Shown here in pieces: positions 38,601 to 49,829 of a DNA stretch of 64,000 bases (position 1 is the stretch's first letter; every line of letters starts with the position of its first letter). Position numbers and translations under genes: made by a program. The stretch is from Trichomonas vaginalis G3 (Eukaryota; Parabasalia; Trichomonadida; Trichomonadidae). Location: positions 4,187,797 to 4,251,796 of the forward strand of contig NC_067204.1 in NCBI RefSeq assembly GCF_026262505.1. Direction: 5' to 3'. A model generated the notes under the pieces. That model worked only from the letters and a program-made list of their open reading frames with translations, was not told where the DNA came from and searched no databases.

Positions 38601-39083
38601 TTATTGTTCTGGGATTGGGATTTCACCAGAAGCGATCTTCTTCTGGACTTCCTTTGGATCCATGCCATCAACATGAGCACCCATAGCCTGAGCTGTGCCA
38701 AGGACTTCCTTGACTGTGCCGGCAAGCTTGCGAGCGCAGGACTTTGGTCTCATTGTACGAGCGATATCGATGATTGTATCGAGGGAGAGGGAGCCAGAGT
38801 GCTTGACAGCCTTTACTTTCTTACGATCACGATGTGGCTCATTGAGAGCAGCGATAAGGAGTGTAGATGTTGAGTTCTCAACTTCAACCTTGAATTCACG
38901 GTTCTGGACTGTGATCTTAACTGTAGCGCGGAAACCTTTGTATTTCTCTGTTGCCTTAGCGACTTCCTGAGCAACCTTTGGAGCTGGGACACCGAGTGGA
39001 CCAAGCTTTGGAGCAAGCTTTGATGTAACACCTGTTTCACCACCCCAGACACGGCACTTAATGATAACAGCCTGATCAGCCAT
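38601..39083 (-). CDS. RPL12: 60S ribosomal protein L12 (uL11)
   Basis: This 160-residue protein of the large subunit stalk base has AVIIKCRVWGGETGVTSKLAPKLGPLG at the N-terminus, where VGGEVG is usual (Trp in place of Val), TVKITVQNREFKVEVENSTSTLLIAALNEP in the middle, and TVKEVLGTAQAMGAHVDG at the end. Length is normal for the family. Codon use is biased to C-ending codons compared with neighbours, as for highly expressed genes. The stop lies in TAAATG. Confidence 0.97.
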   Translation of the reverse strand: MADQAVIIKCRVWGGETGVTSKLAPKLGPLGVPAPKVAQEVAKATEKYKGFRATVKITVQNREFKVEVENSTSTLLIAALNEPHRDRKKVKAVKHSGSLSLDTIIDIARTMRPKSCARKLAGTVKEVLGTAQAMGAHVDGMDPKEVQKKIASGEIPIPEQ

Positions 39084-39758
39084 AGAAAAGGAAAACCAAG
39101 TTTATCGTCGCAGTTTTTGTCTCAATTAATTTTTGCACAGTGCCAAATTTTAAATAACATATTTTAAATCTACACAGAATTCTATGAATAAATATCAAAC
39201 TTTGGATTCTCGAAATTCATTTTTTAATGCAAAAATCAAAGAATTCTAGCTTTATTTTGATGAAATTATTGATCAATAACATATTAATTGGAATGCAGTA
39301 ATATTTTTATTACATAGCAGTCTTAAACTTCAATATATTTTGAAAAATCAAAATGATTTAAAAATCTTTGAGAAATTTAGAAAATCTCTAGCTCATAGAT
39401 AGTGGAGTGAAATAAGAACTGTTATGGATCTCAGTATCATGTTTTTTAGATCTCGACTTAATTAGAATATAATTATTTTGGACGACATATAGATGAACGT
39501 AAATAATTATCTGCATAATTTTGGTTGTTAGAATAAAATGAGATAAATACATGATTTCAAATTTTAATTTCAAATTTCGATTGTTTGTGATACTCGAATA
39601 ACATTCTACTAAATAACAACATGTTGATTACAGTATAAAGATCATATAAATATAACTTTAATCAACTTTTATAGATCTTATCAATTTCGTTTTGAATTGA
39701 TATGATCATTATATCACATCAGGATTTTGAATGATACCATACTTAATTGGATGATTAC
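39084..39758. other. Spacer upstream of L12 and before the inverted duplication
   Basis: No frame of interest; the left arm of the inverted duplication starts at 39759. Confidence 0.5.
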
Positions 39759-41458
39759 TGATATGATATTGACTGTCATATTTATGATTTTTGATTTTCG
39801 AAATTTGGTTTTTCAAAGTCGGTGAAATAATCTGAAAGAAAGATGTATTTTGTTGTGATTTTGCAAATGATGTGTCTATTTTAATATATTTATCATATGA
39901 TGTTAAAAAATCACATTTATTTGGATTCAAAACCGTTATATTTTTTTTCTAACAATAATCGTTTTTGACTCAAATTCGAAGTTATTTATCATTATAATCG
40001 ACTTTCGCATATGCATCTATGACATGTGATAAGCATATAATCACTGCAAATTTGCATTTTTGAGTGAACGATAAAATTGAGAGAATGCAACCACTCTTAA
40101 ATAGTTCACAGTATTGAAGCGTATATACAATACACAGTCAAATTTATCAAAAATCGTAAGATTTTGATTTTTCTTATATCTCTCAATTTTTTTTCTATCA
40201 AATATTGTTTGAATACTCATATCATTTTTTCTTCTTCACTCATCTCATGAAGTGGATCTGGAACAACACAACACGTATCGCATTCGGAGAACACTGCGTC
40301 GTCGAACACCTGAAAGACTTCGTCAAACCTCATTCGCGCGTCCTCGTTACATTCGGAGGAGGCTCAATCGACAAGAACGGTGCTCGCACAGATGTCACAA
40401 AAGCACTCGCAGACCTTGAGTGCGAGACAGCTTGGGAGGGCGGAATCCCACCTAACCCAGAGATCAACAGACTCTTGGAGATCTCTAACTCCGCGAAGAA
40501 CTTCAAACCAGACTTGCTCCTCGCAGTCGGAGGCGGCTCTGTCATCGACGCAACAAAGTTCATCGCAGCAGCAATGAACATCGACGATTCTGTCGACCCT
40601 TGGGACATCGTCTCGAAGGGCTTCTTGCCAGAGAAGATCACACCAATCGGAGCAGTCCTCACAATACCAGCGACAGGCTCTGAGTGGAATGACGGAGCTG
40701 TCATCTCGAGGAGGAGCACACATGAGAAACTAGTCATGTACTCAATATACCCAACATTCTCGATGCTCGATCCGATATACACAATGACAATACCAATAAG
40801 ACAGCTCAGGAATGGTCTCTACGATGCAATGACACATTGCATAGATCAAGTTATCACACCACACGTTCTCCCGATGATGGACAACTTCTTCTTCTCAGTC
40901 ATGAGAGAGCTCGTCGACATCTCAGGACCACTCCTCTCCAAGGACAAGTCTTCGCTCGAAATCCACGAGAGGCTCATCCAAGTGTGCAGCTTCGCTATGA
41001 ACTACATCTTCGGACTTGGAAAGGACAAGTGCTTCGGCATACTACAATCGGACATATGCTGACAGCCAAGTGGGGAATCGATCACGCTTCGACACTCTCA
41101 ATCATCACACCTTTCCTCCTCGAGGAGTTCATCGAAGAGCGCCAGTACAACCTTGCACGCGCTGCTGAGCGTGTTTTCGACGTCAAAGAAGGAACTGACG
41201 CAGAGAAGGCTAAAGCATTCATCGCTAAGCTGAGGGAGTGGATACGCGAGATCGGACAGTTCACTAAAGTCACAGACCAGGAAGGTGCTACAGTCTCACC
41301 GGGAGACGTCGACGAAGTCACAGAGATGGTCATGAAGTCTAAAGGCGGAAAGCCATTCGGATATCTCGACACCATTACACGTGAACACGTGCACCACATC
41401 CTCGAGAGAGCTTTGAATCAATAATAAACTGATTAATAAAGACTTAAAATTATAATAA
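39759..41458. repeat. Left arm of 1.7-kb inverted duplication
   Basis: This sequence is the reverse complement of 43332-45031. Coordinates mirror exactly (sum 84,790) over the whole arm, so no net insertion or deletion separates the arms. Identity looks complete in all parts I compared and falls off sharply past 41,458. Confidence 0.93.
40247..41424 (+). pseudogene. Iron-containing alcohol dehydrogenase, copy 1 (frame break)
   Basis: Type III (iron) alcohol dehydrogenase, butanol-dehydrogenase/YqhD-like, reducing aldehydes with NAD(P)H. NAD motif: GGGSVID (95-101). Metal ligands: D193 and H197 (YDAMTH), then after the break HTTIGHM and GIDHA. The frame shifts near 41,038-41,045: frame one ends GKDKCFGILQSDIC at 41,062, while family-like sequence resumes in the -1 frame at HTTIGHMLTAKWGIDH and runs to 41,424. 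Either one base is missing, or the gene uses -1 frameshifting. Codon use is C-rich, like highly expressed genes. Start: ATG in CACTCATCTCATG. Confidence 0.88.
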
Positions 41459-41658
41459 TATAAATTTACTTTTAATTGCAGTATCCATAATCTAATTCTA
41501 ATAAAAATTCTATGATAAATTCTTTTTTAAAGTAGAACGTTATACTTCTGCATTAGGTCATTAAAAACCTTGTGCTAAAATCAAATTTATATAAAAAATC
41601 CACTTACTACTAAGTAAAGTTTAATTTATAATATAATGGCTTTTACTTTATCTTTTGC

Positions 41659-42291
41659 TTAATGAAAACCACAATTTCTTAGACTTGGAACAGTAATATT
41701 TCCTTCAGCAGTATGAAGTGGCTCATCTTTGTAGCATGCAATTCCTTGATCATTGATGCTCAAGTGCTCAAGCATTTTCTTCCAATGAGAATTGCGGCGG
41801 TCTTGTCCGGTTACTTCACCTTCAGTGAAATGTCCAAAGAAGATTCGGGCTCCAACTGGGGAGTTAGATGGAGGATCCAAAAGCTCACATCTGTCAGGAT
41901 CTTTTGTAGTTGCACCAAATAGCATTGCTTCTGATGTTTCACCACACATTTTAGCTGGATGCATGTTTACGAAGACGCAAACCCTTCTGTCTTGTAATTG
42001 CTCAAGTGTGTAATAATTTCTGACACTTGTAACAATATGTTTGGTAATTCCATTTCCAACGTCGACATCTTCTGTATAAAGAAACTCGGAATTTTCGACT
42101 GGCTCAACATGAATGATTTTTCCAACACGAGCATCAATATATATTGCTGGATCAGGTGAAGGTGGCTTTTCAGTTTGTATTTTTTGCTTTTTTTCCTTTT
42201 TTCCACGAAGGTATTTAACTGGTTTTCCATCCTTTCCTATAATTTGTTTGTTTTGTTCGGAGACTTTCTCGACTTCTGACTGTTCAGACAT
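41659..42291 (-). CDS. tRNA-binding protein (EMAP-II/Arc1p type)
   Basis: A 210-residue protein. A Lys-rich N-terminus (GKKEKKQKIQTEKPPSPDP) is followed from about residue 48 by an OB-fold tRNA-binding domain: YIDARVGKIIHVEPVENSEFLYTEDVDVG, then RRVCVFVNMHPAKMCGETSEAML, and a C-terminal EMAP-II-like extension. Such proteins act as cofactors of aminoacyl-tRNA synthetase complexes. It sits between the two arms of the alcohol dehydrogenase duplication. The leader has TTCACTTATTG near the ATG. Confidence 0.9.
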   Translation of the reverse strand: MSEQSEVEKVSEQNKQIIGKDGKPVKYLRGKKEKKQKIQTEKPPSPDPAIYIDARVGKIIHVEPVENSEFLYTEDVDVGNGITKHIVTSVRNYYTLEQLQDRRVCVFVNMHPAKMCGETSEAMLFGATTKDPDRCELLDPPSNSPVGARIFFGHFTEGEVTGQDRRNSHWKKMLEHLSINDQGIACYKDEPLHTAEGNITVPSLRNCGFH

Positions 42292-42464
42292 GTATTTTCA
42301 ATAAGTGAACTTAAAAATTCTGACCGAAATCAGTTTAAGTAAATAAAACCTAAAAATGAAATACATTTTGGAGTGCAAATCTAATATCGGCTAATGTGGG
42401 CGGATTCAACTGTTTACAGTCAAATATTGAGAGAATTTCAAATTTTGAGAAAATTGTATTAGTC

Positions 42465-42797
42465 TCTCAATTTTTTTGTTTACTCAAAAATGCAAATTTG
42501 CAGTGATTATGTGCTTATCACATGTCATAGATGCATATACGAAAGTCGATTATAATGATAAATAACTTCGAATTTGAGTCAAAAACGATTATTGTTAGAA
42601 AAAAAATATAACGATTTTGAATCCAAATAAATGTGATTTTTTAACATCATATGATAAATATATTAAAATAGACACATCATTGGCAAAATCACAACAAAAT
42701 ACATCTTTCTTTAAATATATTGCAACGATTTCGAAAAAACAAATTTCGAAAATCTAAAATCATAAATATGACAGTCAATATCATATCAACAATTCTC
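42465..42797. repeat. Third, diverged copy of the dehydrogenase upstream region
   Basis: About 330 bases resemble 44705-45031 in the same orientation, including CAAATTTGCAGTGATTAT and CGAAAGTCGATTATAATGAT, with visible substitutions concentrated near 42,710-42,750. It lies upstream of the tRNA-binding gene in the same relation as to the dehydrogenase genes. Confidence 0.9.
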
Positions 42798-43331
42798 AGA
42801 TAAATCGCTCCATCGTTCTAAATCATGATGTCATGATGTTTATTAATGTTAAATAATTAAATCAAATAGAATTGGAAATGAAATATAAAGAAGATAAAAG
42901 CTTTTAACTAGCCTTTTTATTGAAGCATTATATTTAACTTCTTATGTGATTGAAATCTGAGATTTTATCTTTGCGACGTGTATTCTTTCTCTTTATTCTA
43001 ACGATTGAAATTATGCTAACAAAACGTTAACATTGTATATCAACTGATGAAACCTAAAAATTAGCCTCGCTACTTTTAGAATCAAATACAATGTATTCAA
43101 TTAACATTGTGATATAATAAAAGATAAATATGTTCTTCCTTATTCAGCAATTAGTAGCTTTGAAACTCCGAAGATTGTTCAATGAATTAAAATCAAAAGA
43201 GTGATTAAAATAACAATATTTAGTATGATAATATCTTTAATCAGGCATGAATTTCGTTGATTGGTTATTAGAATTTATTTGTTTTATTTTATAATTAGAA
43301 TAAGAATATTGTAATTAAAAGTATATTTATG
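42798..43331. other. Spacer inside the inverted duplication
   Basis: No gene seen. The part next to the right arm retains partial, diverged similarity (inverted) to the sequence following the left arm (41,459-41,520). Confidence 0.5.
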
Positions 43332-45031
43332 TTATTATAATTTTAAGTCTTTATTAATCAGTTTATTATTGATTCAAAGCTCTTTCGAGGATGTGGTGCA
43401 CGTGTTCACGTGTGATGGTGTCGAGATATCCGAATGGCTTTCCGCCTTTAGACTTCATGACCATCTCTGTGACTTCGTCGACGTCTCCCGGTGAGACTGT
43501 AGCACCTTCCTGGTCTGTGACTTTAGTGAACTGTCCGATCTCGCGTATCCACTCCCTCAGCTTAGCGATGAATGCTTTAGCCTTCTCTGCGTCAGTTCCT
43601 TCTTTGACGTCGAAAACACGCTCAGCAGCGCGTGCAAGGTTGTACTGGCGCTCTTCGATGAACTCCTCGAGGAGGAAAGGTGTGATGATTGAGAGTGTCG
43701 AAGCGTGATCGATTCCCCACTTGGCTGTCAGCATATGTCCGATTGTAGTATGCCGAAGCACTTGTCCTTTCCAAGTCCGAAGATGTAGTTCATAGCGAAG
43801 CTGCACACTTGGATGAGCCTCTCGTGGATTTCGAGCGAAGACTTGTCCTTGGAGAGGAGTGGTCCTGAGATGTCGACGAGCTCTCTCATGACTGAGAAGA
43901 AGAAGTTGTCCATCATCGGGAGAACGTGTGGTGTGATAACTTGATCTATGCAATGTGTCATTGCATCGTAGAGACCATTCCTGAGCTGTCTTATTGGTAT
44001 TGTCATTGTGTATATCGGATCGAGCATCGAGAATGTTGGGTATATTGAGTACATGACTAGTTTCTCATGTGTGCTCCTCCTCGAGATGACAGCTCCGTCA
44101 TTCCACTCAGAGCCTGTCGCTGGTATTGTGAGGACTGCTCCGATTGGTGTGATCTTCTCTGGCAAGAAGCCCTTCGAGACGATGTCCCAAGGGTCGACAG
44201 AATCGTCGATGTTCATTGCTGCTGCGATGAACTTTGTTGCGTCGATGACAGAGCCGCCTCCGACTGCGAGGAGCAAGTCTGGTTTGAAGTTCTTCGCGGA
44301 GTTAGAGATCTCCAAGAGTCTGTTGATCTCTGGGTTAGGTGGGATTCCGCCCTCCCAAGCTGTCTCGCACTCAAGGTCTGCGAGTGCTTTTGTGACATCT
44401 GTGCGAGCACCGTTCTTGTCGATTGAGCCTCCTCCGAATGTAACGAGGACGCGCGAATGAGGTTTGACGAAGTCTTTCAGGTGTTCGACGACGCAGTGTT
44501 CTCCGAATGCGATACGTGTTGTGTTGTTCCAGATCCACTTCATGAGATGAGTGAAGAAGAAAAAATGATATGAGTATTCAAACAATATTTGATAGAAAAA
44601 AAATTGAGAGATATAAGAAAAATCAAAATCTTACGATTTTTGATAAATTTGACTGTGTATTGTATATACGCTTCAATACTGTGAACTATTTAAGAGTGGT
44701 TGCATTCTCTCAATTTTATCGTTCACTCAAAAATGCAAATTTGCAGTGATTATATGCTTATCACATGTCATAGATGCATATGCGAAAGTCGATTATAATG
44801 ATAAATAACTTCGAATTTGAGTCAAAAACGATTATTGTTAGAAAAAAAATATAACGGTTTTGAATCCAAATAAATGTGATTTTTTAACATCATATGATAA
44901 ATATATTAAAATAGACACATCATTTGCAAAATCACAACAAAATACATCTTTCTTTCAGATTATTTCACCGACTTTGAAAAACCAAATTTCGAAAATCAAA
45001 AATCATAAATATGACAGTCAATATCATATCA
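43332..45031. repeat. Right arm of 1.7-kb inverted duplication
   Basis: Mirror copy of 39759-41458, containing the second dehydrogenase gene and about 490 bases of its upstream sequence. Confidence 0.93.
43366..44543 (-). pseudogene. Iron-containing alcohol dehydrogenase, copy 2 (same frame break)
   Basis: It encodes the same two frames as copy 1 (271 residues to 43,728, then the C-terminal part in the -1 frame to 43,366). It has the same break, the same starting context and the same C-rich codon use. Keeping the identical break argues that it predates the duplication or gene conversion, or is functional. The upstream 160 bases to the ATG are identical to copy 1, so both copies should have the same promoter. 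Confidence 0.88.
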
Positions 45032-45652
45032 ACAATCTCAATAAATGTGCTTCTTTATATGATTTCATCCAATATAAAATACTGATTTTTAAATTTAAAA
45101 TCGATCAAGTTAAAATTAAATTCAATGAAATATGAAGTACACCAGTGGTCGGTAGTTTCATAAATATTATTTGTTGTTGATTAGCCAAGAACTGTTACCC
45201 ATATTTTTATTTACTCGATCCATATTTCTGCAAAATGAATTATTTACCTTTTACTACTCATTAAATACGAAAATTAAGCTAATATTCAACCTCCAGATTA
45301 CATGCGTGTGACCAACATTAACTCCAAAAATCATTCATGATTCATTTTTGAGAAAATGTTTATGAGCAACTGCTCCCAAAAGATTCCTCAATGATTTCAA
45401 ATGAAGCTATTTAAAACCCAAATTGTGTTTTGGTAAATCATTTTTCATTTATAAATTTAAGATGCATTTAAGCATTCTTTAAAAGTACACACATGCAGAA
45501 TATAGATATTACCTCATTGAAAAATTGAAAGCGAACTGTGTTTTTCATCATAAAATATCCATGTATTTAATTTGGTGCATTGATGTTTCCAGGTATAAAT
45601 AAAAAATTTGATTCTGTATTTATAAAAACGTGACACAAGAATAGATAATATT
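45032..45652. other. Spacer, no gene seen
   Basis: The region between the right arm and the Sac gene end is AT-rich, with no frame or RNA gene recognised. Confidence 0.5.
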
Positions 45653-48600
45653 TTATTTCTTATAAATAAATCTGAAAAGAGGTTGTCTAAAGAAAGATGT
45701 TCTATCTAAGTAATTAACAACGACAGCATCGCAAGGCTGAGTACAATCAGTCTTGAAGGACATCCTGTTTCCTGGGGATGTCTCAGGCAAAATAATTTTC
45801 TTTTCGTAAACAGTTTTTCCTTGCGATTTAAACTGAATCACGAAACTCAAATTGTTTGGACCTCCAACTCTCATCTCCACAACAAATTTGTGGATTGGGT
45901 TTTTGTCCAAAATCTGGCACTTCTCCTGTCTTATGTTTCCGTCAGTAAACATCTGAACAGGGATGTCGTAAGAAATCACTTTTCCTTGGTAGTTTTTGAT
46001 GTCAATTGGATTTTGTTCGTTTATCTCCATGACACTTCCAAAAACTCTGAAATTATCTACAGAATGGACACCATCACAACTAATCTCAAAATCTACTAAA
46101 TTAGATATCAAAGGCTCTTCAAGTTTGTATATAATTCTATTGTCTGACAGTGCCACTTTTTGGCAAATTTTATCTTGGATTTTGACTTGAAATTCTGTAT
46201 CTGTATCAAAACAAACAAAAGATAAAATGGAATTCGGTGTAAATGATAAAGTGAAGTGAAGTGAATCTTTGACTTCAAATTTTTCTGTCAAAATCTTATC
46301 ATTTCCTTTGTAAACGAAAGCCTGTGTGTTCGAGGAAATGTCTTTCGTAGAATCAACAACTTCATTGAATGGTAAAGTTATCGTCGGCGATTTTGGCGGT
46401 TTGACGGCTGTACGATAAGCATCTTCATACGGTTCTGTTCCGTGGGAATATGCGAATATTTCGTCTATGCAGTTCTGACAGATATTTATCGTTTTTGGCT
46501 GGCCAAGTTTATCTTCTTCTACAATTAGACCTTGTAAGAGCCATGCCTGTCTCATTCTGTAGATCATCTCGTTCTCCTGGAGCTTCTTCATGCAGTTGCA
46601 GCAGAAATCATTGGAAGCAGCAGTGATTCTCGAGAAAGAATCACATTGCCATGGAGAAATTCCACTTTTTAGGGCTAATTCAACACGTATTTCATCAGGA
46701 ACATGTAGACCAAGTCGGAGTTTCTCTAATGACAATGCATCAGATAAGGTCCGTTTGGAGTTTACAAAACCGTTAAAACCGTAATCGAATCTTTTAAGAG
46801 TTTGTTCGTCAGGTTGTTTGCAGTCTTGTAATGTGATGATTCCTGCTTGGCTTGGGCATGATTTCGCTTCGATTTTGATGTTTCCGATGACAATTGGCTT
46901 CTCTTCTGAAAAAGTAAATTTGATGAAGCGAATGAACTTGTTTCCTTTGTGGGAATAGCCCCATTTCTCTTGCATGCCGACCCTGTAACGTGACCACATG
47001 GCGTTTTCTATGGTTGGAAGTGTAAGATTTGCAATTTCGGAGAGATCATCAATTGTAAGTCCTGTTTCGATCTTCATGAAGTGCGGAGACTCATCTCTTG
47101 CTGGTAGGAACATTACTAGGACTGCTGTGAGAAGCATAGGTGTCTGTAATCCGATGATTAAAGTGCCTTTTTCTAATTTGAAGGCACTGACTGTATTTTC
47201 AACGATCATGTGTGGAGCTCCTTCGATAACTCTGATGTATGTGTGACTTAGTCTGTGAGACCATGTCAAAGGTGTAGGATCTGTCCATAATTCGATTGTT
47301 CTTTGTCTGACATGGTCATTCATGACGTTTTCCAGACGGCGTTGTAGTGTAATCGCGGTATCATTCGATGTATTCTCTAATGACGGGCTGAATTTCTTGA
47401 TCGCTTTAACTTTAATTGCGGGAGTATTCGTATAAAGCATCGCAACGATGTTTCCGCACTCTACGAATGATTTAGCGAGGAAATCAATGATATGCTGCGG
47501 TACAACTTCGTTGGGAAGTGCGTTCTCGTCGACTTTGTTCGCATATCCATTTTCTCGGCACCATTTGGCGGTTACAAAAAGTGCGAAGTAGAAAGTTGCC
47601 AAGTTCGTCCTATCCAAGCTATCTGCGCAGTTAAATCTTAAGAGGGACTTCTGGAGTTCCTTGATTTCGAGGCCTTGGCCGATGTTGAAGCCGGCATCGT
47701 CCATCATCGGTCCGATATAAGAAACAAAGTCGTTCATGGCTTCACCGGAGCCATCTTCGTGTAATCTCTGGTTCAAATCGAACGGTGTGTAGAAGACATT
47801 GTCAACTCCGGCGTCGTATAATCTTGTAATCGCTGTTTTGAAGTATTCGAGGATTTCTGCTTCGGAATGGCCTTCGTTTGTCTGTAAAAGAGAGACGCAG
47901 CGTATGTCTGGAACTCCAAACCTTTCTTTTAATGAGATAAAATATTCAGGAGTTCCTTCAAAGTAGTTTTCTTTGTCGACACAGTGTATAGGAGAGGAAA
48001 CTTTGCTGTTTAGAACGGTTGCCCAGTGAATTGGAATTGATCCACGTCTCCATCTGACAGAAACCCAGTTTTCTCCCTTGAAAAAGATCAATTCTGCTTC
48101 AACTTCATTGCCTGGAGATCCTTTGCTGTTCAATCCACGAGCTGCATAGCGTGTTCCTGGATTTACAGATGATCTTCTGCAAAGATGAGCGATTTTGTAT
48201 TCTTTCTCTGGTCCTTCGTATGTATATCCGATACCTTGCATGAGAGTGATGCAACAATTGCGAATTCCCATGTCTTTGAATGGTTTTGTCCAGCCATTGT
48301 TCCAGCAGAAAGATTCGTCAGGTTCGTATGGTTTAAATTTCGACGGATATAATCTTGTTAAATCGTATGTCTCGCAGAAGTAATGATTATCATTTAATTG
48401 GAAATCTTCAAATGGATTTTTCGCTTGTTTGTTATTTGACGTATTAATTGAATAAAATGTGACATGTTTAACTACTTTGATTGTGTGGCCGCCTGGAAGA
48501 ACGCCAGATGTTTCTGATTTATCAATTATCGCAATAAAAACTTGATTATCAGCTTGAGCCATACCAATAAGACCTTCACCTTTAAGTCTAAGCTTGGACT

Positions 48601-48790
48601 CAAACTTTTCTGTAATGTATGAAATCGCCAATCCATAATCCGGAAAGATGTCATCCATTGGAATTCCAACGAACATTGGGTTTCCTGTTGTTGAATCTAC
48701 TGTGACTACATATGTTTCTGGATCAGATGAAGGCTTTATCAATAAATGAACAAAACCATGTTTTGTCTGATAAAGTTCAACTGAAACCAT
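45653..48790 (-). CDS. Sac-domain phosphoinositide phosphatase
   Basis: A 1,045-residue protein. The Sac domain spans about residues 60-480 with the catalytic RFNCADSLDRTN (Cx5R, about 386-393), preceded by RYAARGLNSKGSPGNEVEAE and RRGSIPIHWA motifs typical of Sac1/synaptojanin-type phosphatases. It would remove phosphates from phosphoinositides at endomembranes. The C-terminal 500 residues are beta-rich and unrecognised, with a CxxC pair region (CCNCMKKLQ...CQNCIDEI), giving a long architecture reminiscent of plant SAC9 (tentative). No membrane segment is evident. The start ATG follows ATCAAAATTCAG. Confidence 0.93.
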   Translation of the reverse strand: MVSVELYQTKHGFVHLLIKPSSDPETYVVTVDSTTGNPMFVGIPMDDIFPDYGLAISYITEKFESKLRLKGEGLIGMAQADNQVFIAIIDKSETSGVLPGGHTIKVVKHVTFYSINTSNNKQAKNPFEDFQLNDNHYFCETYDLTRLYPSKFKPYEPDESFCWNNGWTKPFKDMGIRNCCITLMQGIGYTYEGPEKEYKIAHLCRRSSVNPGTRYAARGLNSKGSPGNEVEAELIFFKGENWVSVRWRRGSIPIHWATVLNSKVSSPIHCVDKENYFEGTPEYFISLKERFGVPDIRCVSLLQTNEGHSEAEILEYFKTAITRLYDAGVDNVFYTPFDLNQRLHEDGSGEAMNDFVSYIGPMMDDAGFNIGQGLEIKELQKSLLRFNCADSLDRTNLATFYFALFVTAKWCRENGYANKVDENALPNEVVPQHIIDFLAKSFVECGNIVAMLYTNTPAIKVKAIKKFSPSLENTSNDTAITLQRRLENVMNDHVRQRTIELWTDPTPLTWSHRLSHTYIRVIEGAPHMIVENTVSAFKLEKGTLIIGLQTPMLLTAVLVMFLPARDESPHFMKIETGLTIDDLSEIANLTLPTIENAMWSRYRVGMQEKWGYSHKGNKFIRFIKFTFSEEKPIVIGNIKIEAKSCPSQAGIITLQDCKQPDEQTLKRFDYGFNGFVNSKRTLSDALSLEKLRLGLHVPDEIRVELALKSGISPWQCDSFSRITAASNDFCCNCMKKLQENEMIYRMRQAWLLQGLIVEEDKLGQPKTINICQNCIDEIFAYSHGTEPYEDAYRTAVKPPKSPTITLPFNEVVDSTKDISSNTQAFVYKGNDKILTEKFEVKDSLHFTLSFTPNSILSFVCFDTDTEFQVKIQDKICQKVALSDNRIIYKLEEPLISNLVDFEISCDGVHSVDNFRVFGSVMEINEQNPIDIKNYQGKVISYDIPVQMFTDGNIRQEKCQILDKNPIHKFVVEMRVGGPNNLSFVIQFKSQGKTVYEKKIILPETSPGNRMSFKTDCTQPCDAVVVNYLDRTSFFRQPLFRFIYKK

Positions 48791-48817
48791 CTGAATTTTG
48801 ATCTAATTTTTTTTCTC

Positions 48818-49829
48818 ATAGAGTACCCGAAAAAAGTTGTATACATCTTCATACAGACAGTTTAGATATGGAATTCTATGGGAGAATATATTGAATATAT
48901 GGGATAGAACATGCTAATTTGTTATAATGGCATCTGACCCAATTCCGCGTGATATCGATTCAATCTTAACAATGAATAACTATTTTAGACTAAACAATTA
49001 TAATAAATTAAATTATTGTGTACATAGACCAATTTTAAGTTATTAATTTAATCAATATTCCATTTAATTTGTAAAATTTTAATCAAAACATAAGTTGTTG
49101 AAAATAAGAAAATTTATTTTGTTAGTAATTATCATTATGTTTGCAAGTAGAAAAAAAAAGGAAATGTATACAATTGCCGTTTAAAATTTATGTTTTCGTT
49201 TAAATTTTTTTCATTTTTCATCTGTGCCTAGTTCTGTGGTTGATTACCACCAGCATCATTATAACTAACTCTAGGTTACTTCATTGACAATGATGTTTAA
49301 GCTTAGTGCACTGAATTATAGGATTCTTTAGCTCATTTCACAAGATTCCAAGACCTCTACAATTCAGTCTTCCAATCCTGATGTAAATGAATCAAAAGTT
49401 GTTGTATAGGCGATTATTGTATAATTACGTATCCTATACCATTTGTACAAATGCAATCTTTACAAAGATTAAAAACTGAATGAAGTCTTTGCCCAAGGAA
49501 TAAAATACACATTGAAGATAGATACACAGGAAGATGATACAATTCTACCTATAGAAGGTCAAAAATTAAATTTATAAATTTTATTCCAATTTAAAACGAG
49601 TATGTATAATGAATAAAGCTTAATTATTAGTTAAATTAATTAAACAAACCAGTTTTATTATTATTTAAATAAATTTCTATCAAATCGTAATTTGATATTG
49701 GATGCTTTTTGCTAAAACATGAATTTAGCATGCGATATGATCCTTTGTGTTGTTTCCAACAATTTTGCATTAAGAAATTCCCCGTATACAACTTATTTCA
49801 GCGTCTACAACTTTTTTCGGGTACTCTAT
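48818..49829. mobile_element. MITE-like DNA element, 24-bp perfect inverted ends
   Basis: The left end reads ATA-GAGTACCCGAAAAAAGTTG then TA; the right end (49806-49829) is the exact reverse complement. A second GTATACAACTT-type motif lies subterminally at both ends. The element is bordered by TA on each side, as for Tc1/mariner-type insertions, but could be a different superfamily. About 1.0 kb, AT-rich, no coding frame. The left end lies 27 bases from the Sac start codon. Confidence 0.75.

Noticed and set aside
40330-40782. Open frames antisense to the dehydrogenase genes (150 and 119 codons, both copies)
   Set aside because: The C-rich codon bias of the sense gene keeps antisense frames free of stops; no start context or protein family.
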